Assembly (NCBI GenBank): GCA_003991915.1
Contig: RQTK01000106.1
Coordinates: forward strand, 208,950-272,949
DNA length: 64,000 bases
From: Elysia chlorotica
Taxonomy: Eukaryota > Mollusca > Gastropoda > Plakobranchidae
Reading direction: 5' to 3'
Part shown: in pieces, positions 12,501 through 25,700 of the stretch
How the letters are laid out: every line of letters starts with the position of its first letter
How positions within the stretch are numbered: the first letter of the stretch is position 1
The notes under the pieces: model-generated
Databases searched by the model: none
What the model saw: the letters and a program-made list of their open reading frames with translations, nothing else
Told to the model about the DNA's origin: nothing
Translations under genes and position numbers: made by a program

Positions 12501-13493
12501 TTCAAGAGTTGTGCTTTGGCTACTTTATATAGTCAAAAAGATGTTTTCAGCACTAGTTGTAAAATAGCGTAAAGAAATATTAGCTCGTCATTATTATAAG
12601 GATTTGGGAATAAGTAGCCCAATGTGAGCGTTTCCTCCTGGTTAAAGACGCTCCGCAATATCAAATTCAAATTCAAATTCAAATTCAAATTCAAATTTAT
12701 TCAGTCAATGTGTGTTACATCGAAAATATATAATGTTGAATGTGACATCTTCAAAAGAAATTACATTACAATAATAGTGAGACACCACAATGACAATTAA
12801 TAGAATTATACACAGACTACACTTACCTAAGTGGATTTACTGGTTAGATCGGTGTCAGTTTAATGCGATCAGCTTAGACAGAGTCACGGTATGCCGCACA
12901 GTCTCTGTGTGGCAGCACGTAAACTTGTCAGACGTTAGTCTTGGGACCTGTCCACAATATAGTCTATACAGTGCTGAGGATGGACGCTAAGCAACAGCAT
13001 TTTACTTTATTTAAGTGGATTTGCATTAAGAATGGAACAGTCTCATACGGTGGGATTATGAATTTTAAAACTTGAAAACAGATGGTGTGGATTTCAATAC
13101 ATAAAGGAAACCCACTACAACAAAATCTGTTTTTATCTACCTGATGCACTGTATATTATTGACTTTATCGATCTTAGCGTTTCTTTATTTTCATTCTCTA
13201 TGGCTGTCTTCCAATCTATTCGCATATCTATCTCTTTCTTTTTTCTTTCTTTCTTTGTATGTCTCTTGTCACTGTCATCAATCAATAGAGATGATAATAC
13301 ATCGATTATTCTAAACGAAGTTTGATCTTTGTGCTGAAACTATGTTCAAATGCCTATTGATAATTGACAATAGCTTCCACCCTTTAAATTCTTCTTCAGT
13401 GGTGTTTTCTTTTTTTTCTCAGGCACTTATGGATACCCCCTTGGAAGAGAAGCTGACGTCTTGTCTGTTTGGGTTAAGTTTTCTGATTATTGA
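5911..13493 (+). CDS. Secreted Cys-rich protein, six exons, 321 aa (whole gene)
   Basis: Exons are 5911-6076, 6708-6860, 8158-8369, 8983-9143, 10547-10749 and 13423-13493; all borders are GT/AG and every phase closes (966 nt including TGA). The product starts with a signal peptide (Leu run, likely cleavage after Ala-Met-Ala near residue 21). A Cys-rich stretch across exons 1-2 (ECNDQC; later CAAYC, NC, VC) resembles an apple/PAN fold. Exons 3-6 form a globular domain with WTLVFRSQS, CDRHFRS, LDNW, ILFDG and CxxCC. I recall similar uncharacterised secreted proteins in gastropods but cannot name a family; no membrane helix follows, so secretion is inferred. Function unknown. The 5' array, the amplified exon-5 end and a tandem repeat after the stop surround the gene with duplications. 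Confidence 0.8.
6222..6462 (-). repeat. tRNA-derived SINE (decayed), intron 1
   Basis: The reverse strand reads a tRNA-like head (A-box-like CTGGTTCATGTGGTAGAAC, B-box-like GGTTCGATTCCC) followed by the body seen throughout the window (CACATAAA/GTCAGACGTC/TTGGGG...CCAC) and the end GGACGTTAAAC. It is clearly diverged from the other copies. Confidence 0.7.
6708..6860 (+). CDS. Secreted protein exon 2 (apple/PAN-like Cys cluster)
   Basis: The acceptor is TTTACAG and the donor CCT|GTGAGT. Four Cys are spaced C-x3-C-x6-C-x10-C in a pattern like PAN/apple segments (CAAYC, then NC, then VC). Phase 1 out. Confidence 0.8.
7105..7351 (-). repeat. tRNA-derived SINE, near full length
   Basis: The minus strand reads GGGGGGCGCGGTGGTCC (A-box region), GGTTCGAATCC-type B box, ACTGGTTGGGTCGGTGTC, CCCGCTCTGTC and GTTGGACTTTAAACC. 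This is the consensus form of the most frequent SINE here. Confidence 0.9.
7735..8530 (+). repeat. Two decayed SINE 3' fragments
   Basis: Stretches near 7742-7860 and 8400-8535 match the SINE body (GTCAGTATAACGTGAC, ACGTAAAATTGTCAG; GTGTGGCAAGACGTAA, CTTGGGACACGTCC). They flank exon 3 of the secreted-protein gene (8158-8369), which is unaffected. Confidence 0.5.
8158..8369 (+). CDS. Secreted protein exon 3
   Basis: The acceptor is ATTTCAG and the donor GAG|GTAATA. It encodes the start of the globular domain: WIEIGTWTLVFRSQS, then CLGLSL, CDRHFRS and LDNW. Phase 0 out. Confidence 0.85.
8983..9143 (+). CDS. Secreted protein exon 4
   Basis: The acceptor is CTTCCCAG and the donor CGG|GTAACT. 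It encodes VYFSLVKDD, ILFDGQG, WFSQSRILDSSW. Phase 2 out, completed to Gly by exon 5. Confidence 0.85.
9150..9385 (-). repeat. tRNA-derived SINE, diverged
   Basis: It lies in minus orientation from the body (GACACCCATCCAAC, TCTCAGCCGTTCACATTATA) to a head ending GCGTTGGTCTCACAATC, just after exon 4 of the secreted-protein gene. Confidence 0.65.
9437..9509. repeat. (GTT)n microsatellite
   Basis: About 24 uninterrupted trinucleotides; the poly-Cys open frame over it is an artefact. Confidence 0.95.
10019..10105 (+). repeat. ~85-bp dispersed repeat with GAGAATTCTC palindrome
   Basis: CGCCGTATAGGATCCCCCAG, then GGGGAACCTAGGAGACG, TTAAACCC and a GA-rich palindrome. A nearly identical copy is at 61521-61605, a truncated one is joined to a SINE at 63400, and a diverged minus-strand one lies at about 63880-63955. 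Confidence 0.8.
10547..10749 (+). CDS. Secreted protein exon 5 (Cys-rich)
   Basis: The acceptor is CTTGAAG and the donor GAG|GTGAGA. It carries six Cys, including CQNKSC and CTTCC, so disulphides are likely. The last 80 nt plus donor are copied several times downstream (11174-11627). Confidence 0.85.
10774..11120 (-). mobile_element. 5'-truncated LINE insertion with 10-bp target duplication
   Basis: The minus strand encodes about 108 residues of the C-terminal tail of a non-LTR retrotransposon polyprotein (RAEQVVIFRLRTGHNRLNHH; zinc-knuckle-like C-x-C-x7-H-x4-C near its middle), stop at 10795. A (GAA)n tail follows at the 3' end. TTGGCAGTTT occurs on both sides (10764-10773 and 11121-11130) as a perfect target-site duplication. 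The insert interrupts one unit of the exon-5 minisatellite and is fixed in intron 5. Confidence 0.85.
11140..11690 (+). repeat. Minisatellite that amplifies the 3' end of exon 5 with its donor
   Basis: Three long partial copies of exon 5 (11174-11242, 11422-11488, 11559-11627) each end in the donor GAG|GTGAGATA, and two shorter copies stop at CTGTGTTTATAAA. They are joined by AAATTATACAGTCTTACAGA. Copies differ by a few substitutions, e.g. CCCTGAGGACGG for CGGTGGATGG. None has an acceptor, so they are decoy donors, not complete exons. Confidence 0.9.
11703..11988 (-). repeat. tRNA-derived SINE plus adjoining SINE 3' fragment
   Basis: 11703-11949 is a near full-length minus-strand SINE close in sequence to 7105-7351 (GCGGTGGCCCAGGGGTAGAAC head on the minus strand). 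11950-11988 is a plus-strand SINE 3' end (TATAGTGCTGATGTTGGACG), so two copies meet tail to head. Confidence 0.85.
12659..12702. repeat. (CAAATT)n microsatellite
   Basis: Six to seven hexamer copies. Confidence 0.9.
12836..12990 (+). repeat. SINE, 5'-truncated
   Basis: It matches the SINE body from ACTGGTTAGATCGGTGTCAG to GATGGACGCTAAGCAAC, in intron 5 of the secreted-protein gene. Confidence 0.7.
13423..13493 (+). CDS. Secreted protein exon 6 (terminal)
   Basis: The acceptor is TTTTTTCTCAG. Two bases complete a Gly codon, then 22 residues ending in VWVKFSDY and TGA. A two-unit tandem repeat starts at the stop. Confidence 0.8.
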
Positions 13494-13815
13494 ATGAAAG
13501 CGAGATTTCAACGCGTTACATTGCTAGCAATATAGATCGCATCTGCAAGCGATACATTTTTCATATTAGATAAAAGATTTAAAAAACATAAATTTAGTGT
13601 AACTCTTATAATGGAGGCTACCAGATACAGAAGACATGGTTGCTTCTGCATAATGGAAGCGAGATTTCAACGCGTTACATTGCTAGCAATATAGATCGCA
13701 CCTGCAAGCGATACATTTTTCATAATTATAGTTAAAAGATAAGAAAAAGAACATAACATTAGTGTAACTGTTACTACAGAGTCTAACAGACACTAGAGAC
13801 ATGGTTACTTCCGCA
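13488..13815 (+). repeat. Two-unit tandem duplication starting at the stop codon
   Basis: Two copies of about 160 bp share GAAGCGAGATTTCAACGCG-type starts and GCAATATAGATCGCA, AAGCGATACATTTTTCATA and GACATGGTT. The first begins at the terminal codons of exon 6, so the 3' UTR is built of this repeat. Confidence 0.85.
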
Positions 13816-15400
13816 TAATTGGGTTACATCGACTGCTACACCTGGATGGATGTCAGCCGAGCCTATCTCAAACAAAAGGCCAAGTCACCGCAGTAGAAAA
13901 AAATTTCTATTAGATTCCAAGTGAATTATGCCATTAAAATAGTAGGTACAGTTGGATCATTGTAGTTATTGCAGTGAAAGCAGAGTAGGCTGAAAAGTTA
14001 AACTTCTTTTCCAGTAACAATCTGAAATAGTTATGGTTAGATTTTTTAGAAAACGATTACTGTTACCCTTATTACGCTAGAATAAGTTTACTACGATCAC
14101 TTTGGTGACTTGATAACTGTCAAACTCTGCTGCCCTAAATGACAGGCAAAGTCACCCCAATTGAATGTAGAGAACATTTGTTGGCATAGCAAGGATTAAA
14201 GCGATCTATTTATTTTCATAATCAGGACAGAATATTTACTGAGTATTGTTTGTTCAGCCTACAAGGCTACTAAGCTAAGAATGTTAACTGCTCTAACTGT
14301 GCTTAATCTTTCAATGATATTGCTCACTTTGGTTATATATACAAATATTCGTTTATTTTGGTGACTTTGGCTGTTATGTTAAATCGTTCAGCCTTCTTTA
14401 AGCGTTTTTCTTTGTTAGGGCCATAGAGAGATAGAAACGAATATGTATAATTTTATTCATTTTTAAGGACCCCAACTTACACAAACAAATACTTTTCTTT
14501 GATTTAACTTTTACATAGAGCCGCCACATATTCACGCCAACTCAATTTGTCATCGTTTATAAATCCAAGATATTTGTATTGTTGTAGATTGTCTAATTGT
14601 TCCACGGTAAGCATCGATTAAAATAATCAGCTGAATATCTAATACATCCAACTAAATAATATAAGCCTTATAGTATTTACAAGTCAATAAAACGAAATAA
14701 CAGTGTAAAATCCCATTATTTCTTTTTTTTTTTTTTACAACTAGAAAACCAAAAACAAACAAACATCAATAGCAACGATAACCTCCACGAATGTATAGAA
14801 GGGATTTACGACATAATTTTTCATTGCATTTTTGAGAGCAACAAAAAGAGGATTAAGACCTCAGGTTTATAAGCCTGCTACAACCTCTGAGGCTCAACTA
14901 TCTTAGCCCACACAAGAACAACATTAAGTATGTTTCAGAATACATTCTTTACTTTTATAATTGCATTTGTTAAACAGTAAAGGCCCTTCGTTTTGTTTGG
15001 ATATGTATTCCCCTTATATCAATGTGTATTATAATTATCATTGCTGTAGTCTTGATATATGTAAATATCAGTATTCAAAGTCATGTGCAACTCTCTATAA
15101 TCCCACTGCACCACTTTAATAAGCAATTTGATTGTGTACCTTAGTTATAGAACTTAGCAAAAACTTGTCGTACATGTATGTTACGACTACTAATATAAAC
15201 AACGATTTGAAATTCCTCCATATTTAAAATCGTTTCTGTTACAATTTAGAAATACTCCAGCTTCAATATCTTACCAGTTTTGTAGTTATTGTTGATAGTG
15301 AAATACATTTGTCAATTTATGAAGTTTGTTCAATAGTTTCTGCTATTGCGAAAAATGCACTTATTATCTGGTTTAAACGCTTTTTTCTGTTAAAACTATG
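13816..15400. other. No gene seen (3' flank of the secreted-protein gene)
   Basis: AT-rich non-coding sequence. The first few hundred bases may be 3' UTR, but I see no strong AATAAA close to the stop. Confidence 0.45.
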
Positions 15401-15409
15401 GCCAACATC

Positions 15410-15455
15410 AAACAACAACAACAATAACAACAATAACAACAACCACAACAGCAAT

Positions 15456-15492
<37 letters not shown>

Positions 15493-15664
15493 GCAAATCA
15501 ATAATTGAAAAATATTCAGAAATCTCTCTTTAACTTGTACTTTTTAAAGTAAAAAAAAAACACTTTTTGAGTTGACCATTATCAATTGAGCAATAAAGTA
15601 ACATCATTTTATAATACTTGATTTAATGATATTTTTATTGTGATTTTAATTATTATGATCATTA

Positions 15665-15737
<73 letters not shown>

Positions 15738-15740
15738 CAT
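15410..15740. repeat. (AAC)n and (TTA)n microsatellites
   Basis: (AAC)n with interruptions covers 15411-15492; (TTA)n covers about 15655-15738. Between them is unique AT-rich DNA. Confidence 0.95.
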
Positions 15741-15944
15741 TATTAATATTGTGATTATTACTTTAATGATTATCACCATCATTATCGCCTTTTGTCGTAA
15801 TTTTTGTCAAACGCTATTGAAATTTAAAACTACAATTTACAAATACAAATCGCCATATAAATAAAAGCAAGGCCCGATGTTCAGACATTCTATCAACTGT
15901 TCTCCTTTCTCTTTTTTCCTCTCTCTCTCCCTCTAACTATAGAC

Positions 15945-16790
15945 GTATTACATAGCTAATTTTCTATGTCCCCAACTATCTCTAACTATATACGTATTAC
16001 ATAACACATTATCTATGTCCCCAACTATCTCCAAATTAGACTTATTACATAACACATTATCTATGTCCCTAACTATGTCCAAATTAGACTTATTACATAA
16101 CACATTATCTATGTCCCCAACTATCTCCAAATTAGACTTATTACATAACACATTATCTATGTCCCCAACTATCTCCAAATTAGACGTATTACATAACACA
16201 TTATCTATGTCCCCAACTATCTCCAAATTAGACGTATTACATAACACATTTTCTATGTCCCTAACTATCTCTGACTACAGACGTATTACATAAAACATTT
16301 TCTACGCCCGCAACTATCTCCAAATTACACGTATTACATAACACATTATCCATGTTCCTAACTAGCTCTAAATTAAACGTATCACATAACACATTATCTA
16401 TGTCCCCAACTATGTCCAAATTAGACTTATTACATAACACATTATCTATGTCCCCAACTATGTCCAAATTAGACTTATTACATAACACATTATCTATGTC
16501 CCCAACTATATCTGACTATAGACGTATTACATAACACATTATCTATGTCCCCAACTATCTCTAACTATAGACGTATTACATAACACATTATCTATGTCCC
16601 CAACTATCTCTAACTATAGATGTATTACATAACACATTATATATGTCCCCAACTATCTCTAACTATAGACGTATTATATATCACATTATCTGTGTCCCCA
16701 ACTATCTCTGACAATAGAAATATTGCATAGCTAATTTTCTATGTCCCCAACTATCTATAACTATAGACGTACAAGCAACTATCTTTACAA
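15945..16790. repeat. 48-bp minisatellite, ~17 units
   Basis: Units of about 48 bp read TTACATAACACATTATCTAT, GTCCCCAACTATCTC and a variable TAACTATAGACG or CAAATTAGACT. Both strands are open for 75-100 codons because the period is a multiple of three; the 16-residue peptide repeats (LLHNTLSMSPTISKLD on plus) are artefacts. Confidence 0.9.
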
Positions 16791-16824
16791 GTTATATGCC
16801 CACAACTATCTCTACAAGTTCTAT

Positions 16825-16962
16825 GCTCAGGAGTCATGGCATCCCCGCCCTGTCTCGTGTGTGGCAGCTCATTAAATTGTCAAACGTTAGTTTTGGGGTC
16901 CGTCCACAATTATAGCCTATATGGTGCTGATGCTGGACGTTAAACCAACTCAACTCAACTGA
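16825..16962 (+). repeat. SINE 3' half
   Basis: GGAGTCATGGCATCCCCGCC through GTTAAACCAACTCAACTC, directly after the 48-bp array. Confidence 0.8.
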
Positions 16963-17017
16963 CTCTATGCTGACATTCTCTCTACATAGTTTATGCCCAC
17001 AACTAGCGAGTTTAATA

Positions 17018-17768
17018 AGTGAGTGTACACACCAGTATGTTTTCCGCGTGTATTTTCGATGTGTATATTTTATTTTCTGTTCACACCACTCTGCGCAGCC
17101 AATTTGCATGTATCAGAGTCAAAAATACACAAGCGTCCAGAGCATTCAGACCATGTGTATTTTTCACTCTGTTTTCGGCATGCACCAAACCAGAGTGTTC
17201 ACACCAGTCTGTTTCGCATGTGTATGTTTGACTCTGATATACACATGCAATCAAGGGGTCACTGCGCATGCGTGAACCCTAGTGATCCGCGGTCTTCAAA
17301 ACAAACACATAAATGGCGACTGCAGAAGCCTTTATATAATGTCTGGAGGAACGACCAATTTTATATGATATAAAAAATCCAGGCTATTAAAAAAATTCTG
17401 TTTGCTCTTTTTCCGTTTTGCTGGGAGAGATTGTAAGAGCAGAAAACAATTGCATCTTCCTCTTCACTGGTACTCCATTGTTCTTCTTCGCTAGTAGACG
17501 TAGATCTAGGTTTCTGGTCTTCATTGTATGCCGCCATTTCGATCGATGCCGTCAAACAAACAAGATCACGTGACAGTCGATGCGCATCGCATCAAAATAT
17601 ACACTCGGAAAATACACAACGTCTGAACACTCTTAAAAAACAGAGTGCAAACTACACATGCGTTTGCTTGTGTATATTTGACTCTGCGAAAAGTACACGC
17701 CGTCTGAACAGAAATAATTCCAAGGACATACGCATGGAAAAAATCCTTCGTCTGTACAGTCCCTAAGC
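17018..17768. mobile_element. Probable non-autonomous DNA transposon with inverted subterminal repeats
   Basis: The two ends carry related motifs in inverted orientation: GAGTGTTCACACCAGT and TGTGTATGTTTGACTCTG on the left, and on the right the complements of GAGTGTTCAGACG and CAGAGTCAAATATACACA. The middle has ATGGCG on both strands (+17313, -17535). The minus frame from 17537 opens an acidic Ser/Glu-rich peptide (TSTSEEEQWSTSEEEDA) that I cannot assign. Exact ends and target duplication are not defined. Confidence 0.4.
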
Positions 17769-18380
17769 AACCGTACTTGTAGCTCTGGCATGTACCTCAA
17801 TCGTGTAGGAAATCGAAAACGAGGCTCGAGCTACAAGACGTTCCTCGGCTGAAAAGAATTTAGAGCAGCGTAACCCACAGATCGACTACCAGCGTTTGTT
17901 ATTTTTGTATTTTAAGTTTAAACAATGTGGATGTAGATCTAATGAAATCTAGATTTAGATCCCTATTATATATTTATGCGATAACACGGGGTGCCGGTAA
18001 CAGTAAAAATCAAACAAAAAGGGTTAATAAAATCACTAGATCTATACTCGGGATCCATACCCTTAAGAAAACGCGACAGCTGAAGAAAATGTATTCTGAA
18101 GCCACTTTTCGATCGAAACAAATTTGCTTTCAGGGCTGCCAATCTTCTTTTAATGTGCTAGAATTAGACATAAAAAAACGCAAATATAACTTTAGTTTTT
18201 TTTTAATCAAATCTTTATTGTGGATAAAAACACGTTTAAAGTGTTGACGTGTAGAAGGCCAAATTGCGTGTGGAACCGACTTGTAGGGTGAAACTAGGTC
18301 AGGGGAACCCCAAGCAGATGACGTCACGGGGGTTTAACGGCTACAACTAAGCTCCGCGTCGCTGTCTGCTACAGGAGTCT
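17769..18380. other. Unassigned sequence
   Basis: No exon with closing splice phases is seen. A palindromic CRE-like TGACGTCA lies at about 18319-18326 in a slightly GC-richer stretch; no promoter assignment is justified. Confidence 0.35.
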
Positions 18381-18384
18381 AAAA

Positions 18385-18960
18385 TCTCTAAAAGTTTTAT
18401 GTTCCCATTCTCTCTACAAGTTCTATGACCACAACCATTTCTAAAAGTTCTATGTCCACGTTATCTCTAAAAGTTCCATGTCCACATAATCTCTAAAAGT
18501 TCCATGTCCATATTATATATGCAAGTTCTATGCCCACAACCATTTCTATAGGCCTAAGTTCTATGTCCACATTATCTATGCAAGTTCTATGATTGCAACT
18601 ATTTCTACATGTTCTATGTCCGAAACTATTAATTTCTTCATATTCTATGCCTGAAACTATTTCTACAAGTTCTATGTCTACATTATCTCTACAAGTTCCA
18701 TGTCCACATTATCTCTACAAGTTTCATCTCCACATTATCTATGCAAGTTCTATGACTGCAGCTATTCCTACATGTTCTAAGCCCGAAATTATTTTTACAA
18801 GTTCCAAGTCCACATTATCTATGCAAGTTCTATGCTTGAAACTATTTCAACATTCTACAAATCCCATGCCCACACTAAATATATCTCTACAAGTCGTATG
18901 CCCGCAACAACTTCCATCAATAGACTTATCACATAACACATGATCTACGCCCGCAACTAT
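18385..18960. repeat. Degenerate ~33-bp tandem array
   Basis: Repeats of TCTACAAGTTCTATGTCCAC and ATTATCT with many substitutions. The shared ATTATCTATG and TCTATGTCC words suggest kinship with the 48-bp array at 15945-16790. It ends just past the stop of the minus-strand gene, i.e. in its 3' flank. Confidence 0.75.
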
Positions 18961-18980
18961 CATTTTTATATTTTTTTTGT

Positions 18981-21231
<2,251 letters not shown>

Positions 21232-21417
21232 GGGGTTTGAATGATTGTGGAACTGACGTTGCCAAATTTAATAGCTAAGTTAGCTATTTTCCTTGTTCAA
21301 GTTTCGTTTTTCTTTTTTTGTAGGCATTGGGTTGCAGGGCTGCGTGAAATGAAAAAGTCGAATTATGTTAAATTATGCAATTATTTTACGAGAAATATGT
21401 CTTGAAGAAGGTAAACA

Positions 21418-21613
<196 letters not shown>

Positions 21614-21732
21614 TTAAAAAAACAGTTATGGTCTTGTTTGCTCGAGACCAACGACATTTGTAATGTAGGTTGTCATCTATTCCTCGCAACACTTTGCTTT
21701 CGTCCTGATTCAAGAGACTTAGAAGCTACCCA

Positions 21733-21840
21733 TTCTGTGTATATATACACATAGAGCCCAGGTAGTTTATCCTCCACACCGGGGATCGAACCCGATGGGT
21801 TTACAATTGTGGGCTTACGTCATAACCATTGCCCCTAGTC
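21733..21840 (-). repeat. tRNA-like SINE head, third type
   Basis: The minus strand reads GGGGCAATGGTTATGACG and a B box GGTTCGATCCC inside a CGGG/CCCG stem, followed by unrelated sequence. No complete acceptor stem is present, so a functional tRNA is unlikely. Confidence 0.4.
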
Positions 21841-22137
21841 AATGATAATATAACGACGCCTGTTTAGAGTATAAGCAGAGACTATAGATTTAATTACATC
21901 TTTCACCAAAAAAAAAGCCAACAGTGCTTTTTAAACAAGGAGCTAGCGTGAAGGGTGCTGACTCTAAGTTTTCATTGAAATTTAGGCGGTTGAACAATGT
22001 TCAGACGGAGTTTTACCAAGGATTAAACCGCCTTATTTATTGTGTGCCATATAAGCAAAATCCTAGCTTTGAAACCTGGCACACAATAGTAGATCAAATT
22101 TTCCTGATATGAGTTCTGATGGCACCTTGCTTTTCAC

Positions 22138-22318
22138 ATCCTACTGGTTGGGTCGGTGTCAGTATAATGTGACCGGCTGAGACAGGAGTCATGGTATCCC
22201 CACCCTGTCTCGTGTTTGGCAGCACATAAAATTGTCAGACGTCCGTCTTGGGGCCCGTCCACGATATAGCCTATAGTTGCTGATGTTGGACGTTAAAACC
22301 CAACCAACCAACCAACCA
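22138..22318 (+). repeat. SINE, 5'-truncated
   Basis: CTACTGGTTGGGTCGGTGTC through GTTGGACGTTAAAACCC, ending in (CCAA)n. Low divergence from the consensus. Confidence 0.9.
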
Positions 22319-22539
22319 GCTTTTCACATCCGTTGGTCGACAGAGGTGAAAAGACAAGTTTTAATTATAATGGCACTAGGGGTAATGATAGCATTATCTG
22401 TTGACGAGTGAGGATGAATCATTATTTGGTTTAGATGACTACTATTCAACAAAATATGTTCGTTGCATGTATCTACTTTATACCTGAAAGCAGACTATAA
22501 AAAATTAATTCATGAATTGAATTAGATTAGAGTTTAAAA

Positions 22540-22779
22540 AATGTGTATACATTATATATACGACTTAGGATATCGACGGAACAAGAGCTGAATGTATTTA
22601 GTCATTTAGATCATCTAGTGCTAAGAACAACAATTATCAAATATCAAACAAGAAACTACCATCCAAGTTTCTTTCCAAGAACTATCTCGAACTGGAACGA
22701 ACTCCAAAGCAAGATAATTGACATTGAAAGTACAGACCTGTTCAGAAAGGCACTAGATGATGAGCATATAGTGTAGGCG
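22540..22779 (+). mobile_element. LINE remnant (C-terminal tail of a reverse transcriptase protein)
   Basis: Open frame to 22776 with LRTTIIKYQTRNYHPSFFPR then TISNWNELQSKII and DLFRKAL. This Pro-Arg-x3-Trp-Asn-x-Leu block close to the end is typical of non-LTR retrotransposon proteins in invertebrates. No RT core precedes it, so it is a 5'-truncated copy. Confidence 0.7.
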
Positions 22780-25700
22780 TTAGTAAACTGTTGTCATATA
22801 TGATTGTATTGTTTGAACATTTGCGACATGGGCATGTATGCCTCTTGCATCTTAATTAATACGAATACAAATACTAATTGTTAAGTATTTTATAAACTAT
22901 CATTTACATAAAATTTTGAAGCTCTTTTGCTAAATCAATCGACATCTTAGTGTCAATATCAACATTATATTTTCTTAACTGAATTAATAGCTAAATAAAT
23001 TATATGCTTATCAATCTTGAAGTGACTTTTTTTCTTTCATTATAGACTTACCTTATAACAGAAATGTTTCGTTATAGAGACATTCAATGTTAAATTAATA
23101 ATCATTTCTCCAATAATTAGAAGACAAGTTTTAACCTCAAAGTTGTTTCATCTATACCAATAACTAAATATTAATCTAGATCTACATAAAAACATTGTGT
23201 GCCTTAATTTCAGAAGAAGTAGAATCTAGATCTAGATCTAGAGAATTCTGGATCTGGGTGTTCTAAAACGAGCCTTTTATAAGCGGCATCCTATAAAAAA
23301 TAACCATATGCCTAAATATGAGGAGACAAAAAAAAAGAGATATGTTCGTTACTTCAGAAAAAAACTAGGTTCATGCTTGAATTACAGAACATTCTAACTT
23401 GTTTATCAGGGAAATCCGTGTGGTCGCCTCTTGTTTCAAATTCTGCATTGTTTTTCTTGGGAACATCTTTGGGTGATTCAGGTCTATTTCATTTTCCCTT
23501 TCAACCTTAAAGATTAAAGTTGAATCATTTTAACGTTGTGTAATTTATTATTTTTTTTTAGCATCATTTAGTTTGCTAACTATGGGTCTGGTCTTCTTTT
23601 TTTTTATTTAATTCTATTGTTTCGTGTGTTGTTGTTTTTTAGTACTGCTTTGATTTTTTTTCCCGAAAACTACCTTTAGGGTAAACGGAAATGCAGTTAT
23701 TGGCCCGGTTCTATGAAGCTCACCTAACTTTAGATGCACCTAACTCTTAGGATAAGTCGTAATTGGTTTTACACCTACTCCTGAAGCTAGGGACGCTCCT
23801 ACACTCATGCATCGAAATAGTAAAGTCAACTATCTTATTCAAACATTTTCATGAATTTCGTCGAAATATTATTTTTTTAGTGTGCAAAACTTTGTTTACT
23901 CTTTTTACTCTATTAGCCTTGTCTTTATAAGTAGATGTGGAATTTTCCCACAATGGTAGAAGTAGGCTTTTAGTGAAAATGACTGAACCATGATTGCACT
24001 TTGTGCTTTTAGAACATTGGACTTGTAGATGCAGCGGCACTGAATCGAGCATGACTATGACGGTGTCTTCAGTATGCCAAGCTAGGCTTTATGTAAACAA
24101 AAGCAGGAGAACAATCAGCGATCTTTTTTTTTTCCTTCTGTTTCTGATGACTTCCTCAAATTTAAAAGCTATCAATTGCTTAAACACTATACTACACACG
24201 TATTTAAACATGTTTTAAACATTCGTCTTCGAGGAAATGGAAAACATACTAAAATTGGTTTGTATTTTTCTTATGAATTGGACTTTGGCGCTATAGAACA
24301 AAAGCCACTTCAGATGCAGTAAAAGTGTTCCATTACGCGGCGGGTGGTCAACATTATGTGATGCCAATTTTCCGTAATTTGCGATCAAACTTTCATTTTA
24401 AAGAATGTTAGTTCAAAGAGCAGTTAGCTCTTTCAATGGATAATTCTAATTTAAATGATTCAATGTAGACATTTGTTCGGCTATTTGCTCACGGTCTTAA
24501 GCTGGAAGTTAGACAATCGTAAGAGTATGTTTCCCATCTCAACATATAAACGAGAGCATACACCACCGCAACAACCACTTCTACCATAACCACCACCAAT
24601 AACAATAAGAACAAAAACGACGACGGCAGCAACAACAATAGGAACAACAACAAGAAAAAACAACAACAACAAAAACAACAAAGCACAACTATGAAAAGAA
24701 CAGTAACTTTCAAGACCCAGAAATGAAAAATAAATCAATAATAGCAAAACAAACTAGCTTATATTTGATTTGAGACCTACATATATCAATGCTCCACGAT
24801 TAAATCACCTTTTACCAACATATAATATTATACGCCTTTCATTTTTACGCCTTCATCTGTTTCCATCATCGTTTCTCGTGTTCACCTCGCAAGCTTAAAA
24901 GTGCACTGGCCAAATTCCCAGATGTTCTCCAATCTCTATCTTCTTGGTCCTTTAGGGCCCTTGTGAATTCAAATATCCATCTCTAGTTGTTTTGTTGTTG
25001 TTTTGTTTTGTTGTTTTTTGTTTGTTTTGTTTTTTGTGTTTGTTTTTTTTTTTAAGTTTCACAAAAAAGAGCAGAGAGAACAAAGTTACACAATAATATA
25101 GGGTGTACACAAACACAACACAAGACAATGAACGCCCTTTTTTTTGCCCTACTTCGTAATCTAAACACCTAGATGCACGTGCGTTTTTTTATGGTTCCAT
25201 GTGAAATTTGAATGGTCTCAGCTAAAAAATACAACAGCAACCTATAAGCAACTCCAATATAACACTGTACAATTAGACTTATAATGCTAAGATCAACTGA
25301 GACAGAATATCCAATTCGACCTAGACGGACTGAGGCATGAGTCCAGGTATGGTAGTTGAATAATGTAAGCAAAAGGGAAACTATTTGATTCAATCATCCA
25401 GTCTCTAGAGTTACAAATCTCTCTCTCTCTTAAAAGGTAACTTGCTAAATTTCAATTTTTTTTTATTCAAAAAGAAAAATATGTTTTGCATTATATTTTG
25501 AAGAACGTTTTATTAAATAAGAATTAACTAGTAAGAATCAATGTAACAGCGACTCCAGTATTCCTGACCTGTAGCAATTTAATTTTAAAAACTAAAGGAT
25601 AGTATCATTCACAGCGTTGAGTAAGATTATATGTTTGAGCGGGGTACTTATAAAACTCAAGTTAGTTCAAGGTCGCTGGGCAACGCAAGTTCGCCTTCAA

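Noticed and set aside
15948-16534. Repeat proteins or a CRISPR-like array
   Set aside because: Direct tandem repeats without unique spacers in a eukaryotic genome; both strands open because the period is 48.
17361-17555. Minus-strand gene for an acidic 64-aa protein
   Set aside because: It lies inside the putative transposon and lacks a supporting second exon; kept only as part of that element.
18315-18330. CRE site marking a promoter
   Set aside because: One TGACGTCA palindrome without a start site or exon nearby is not enough.
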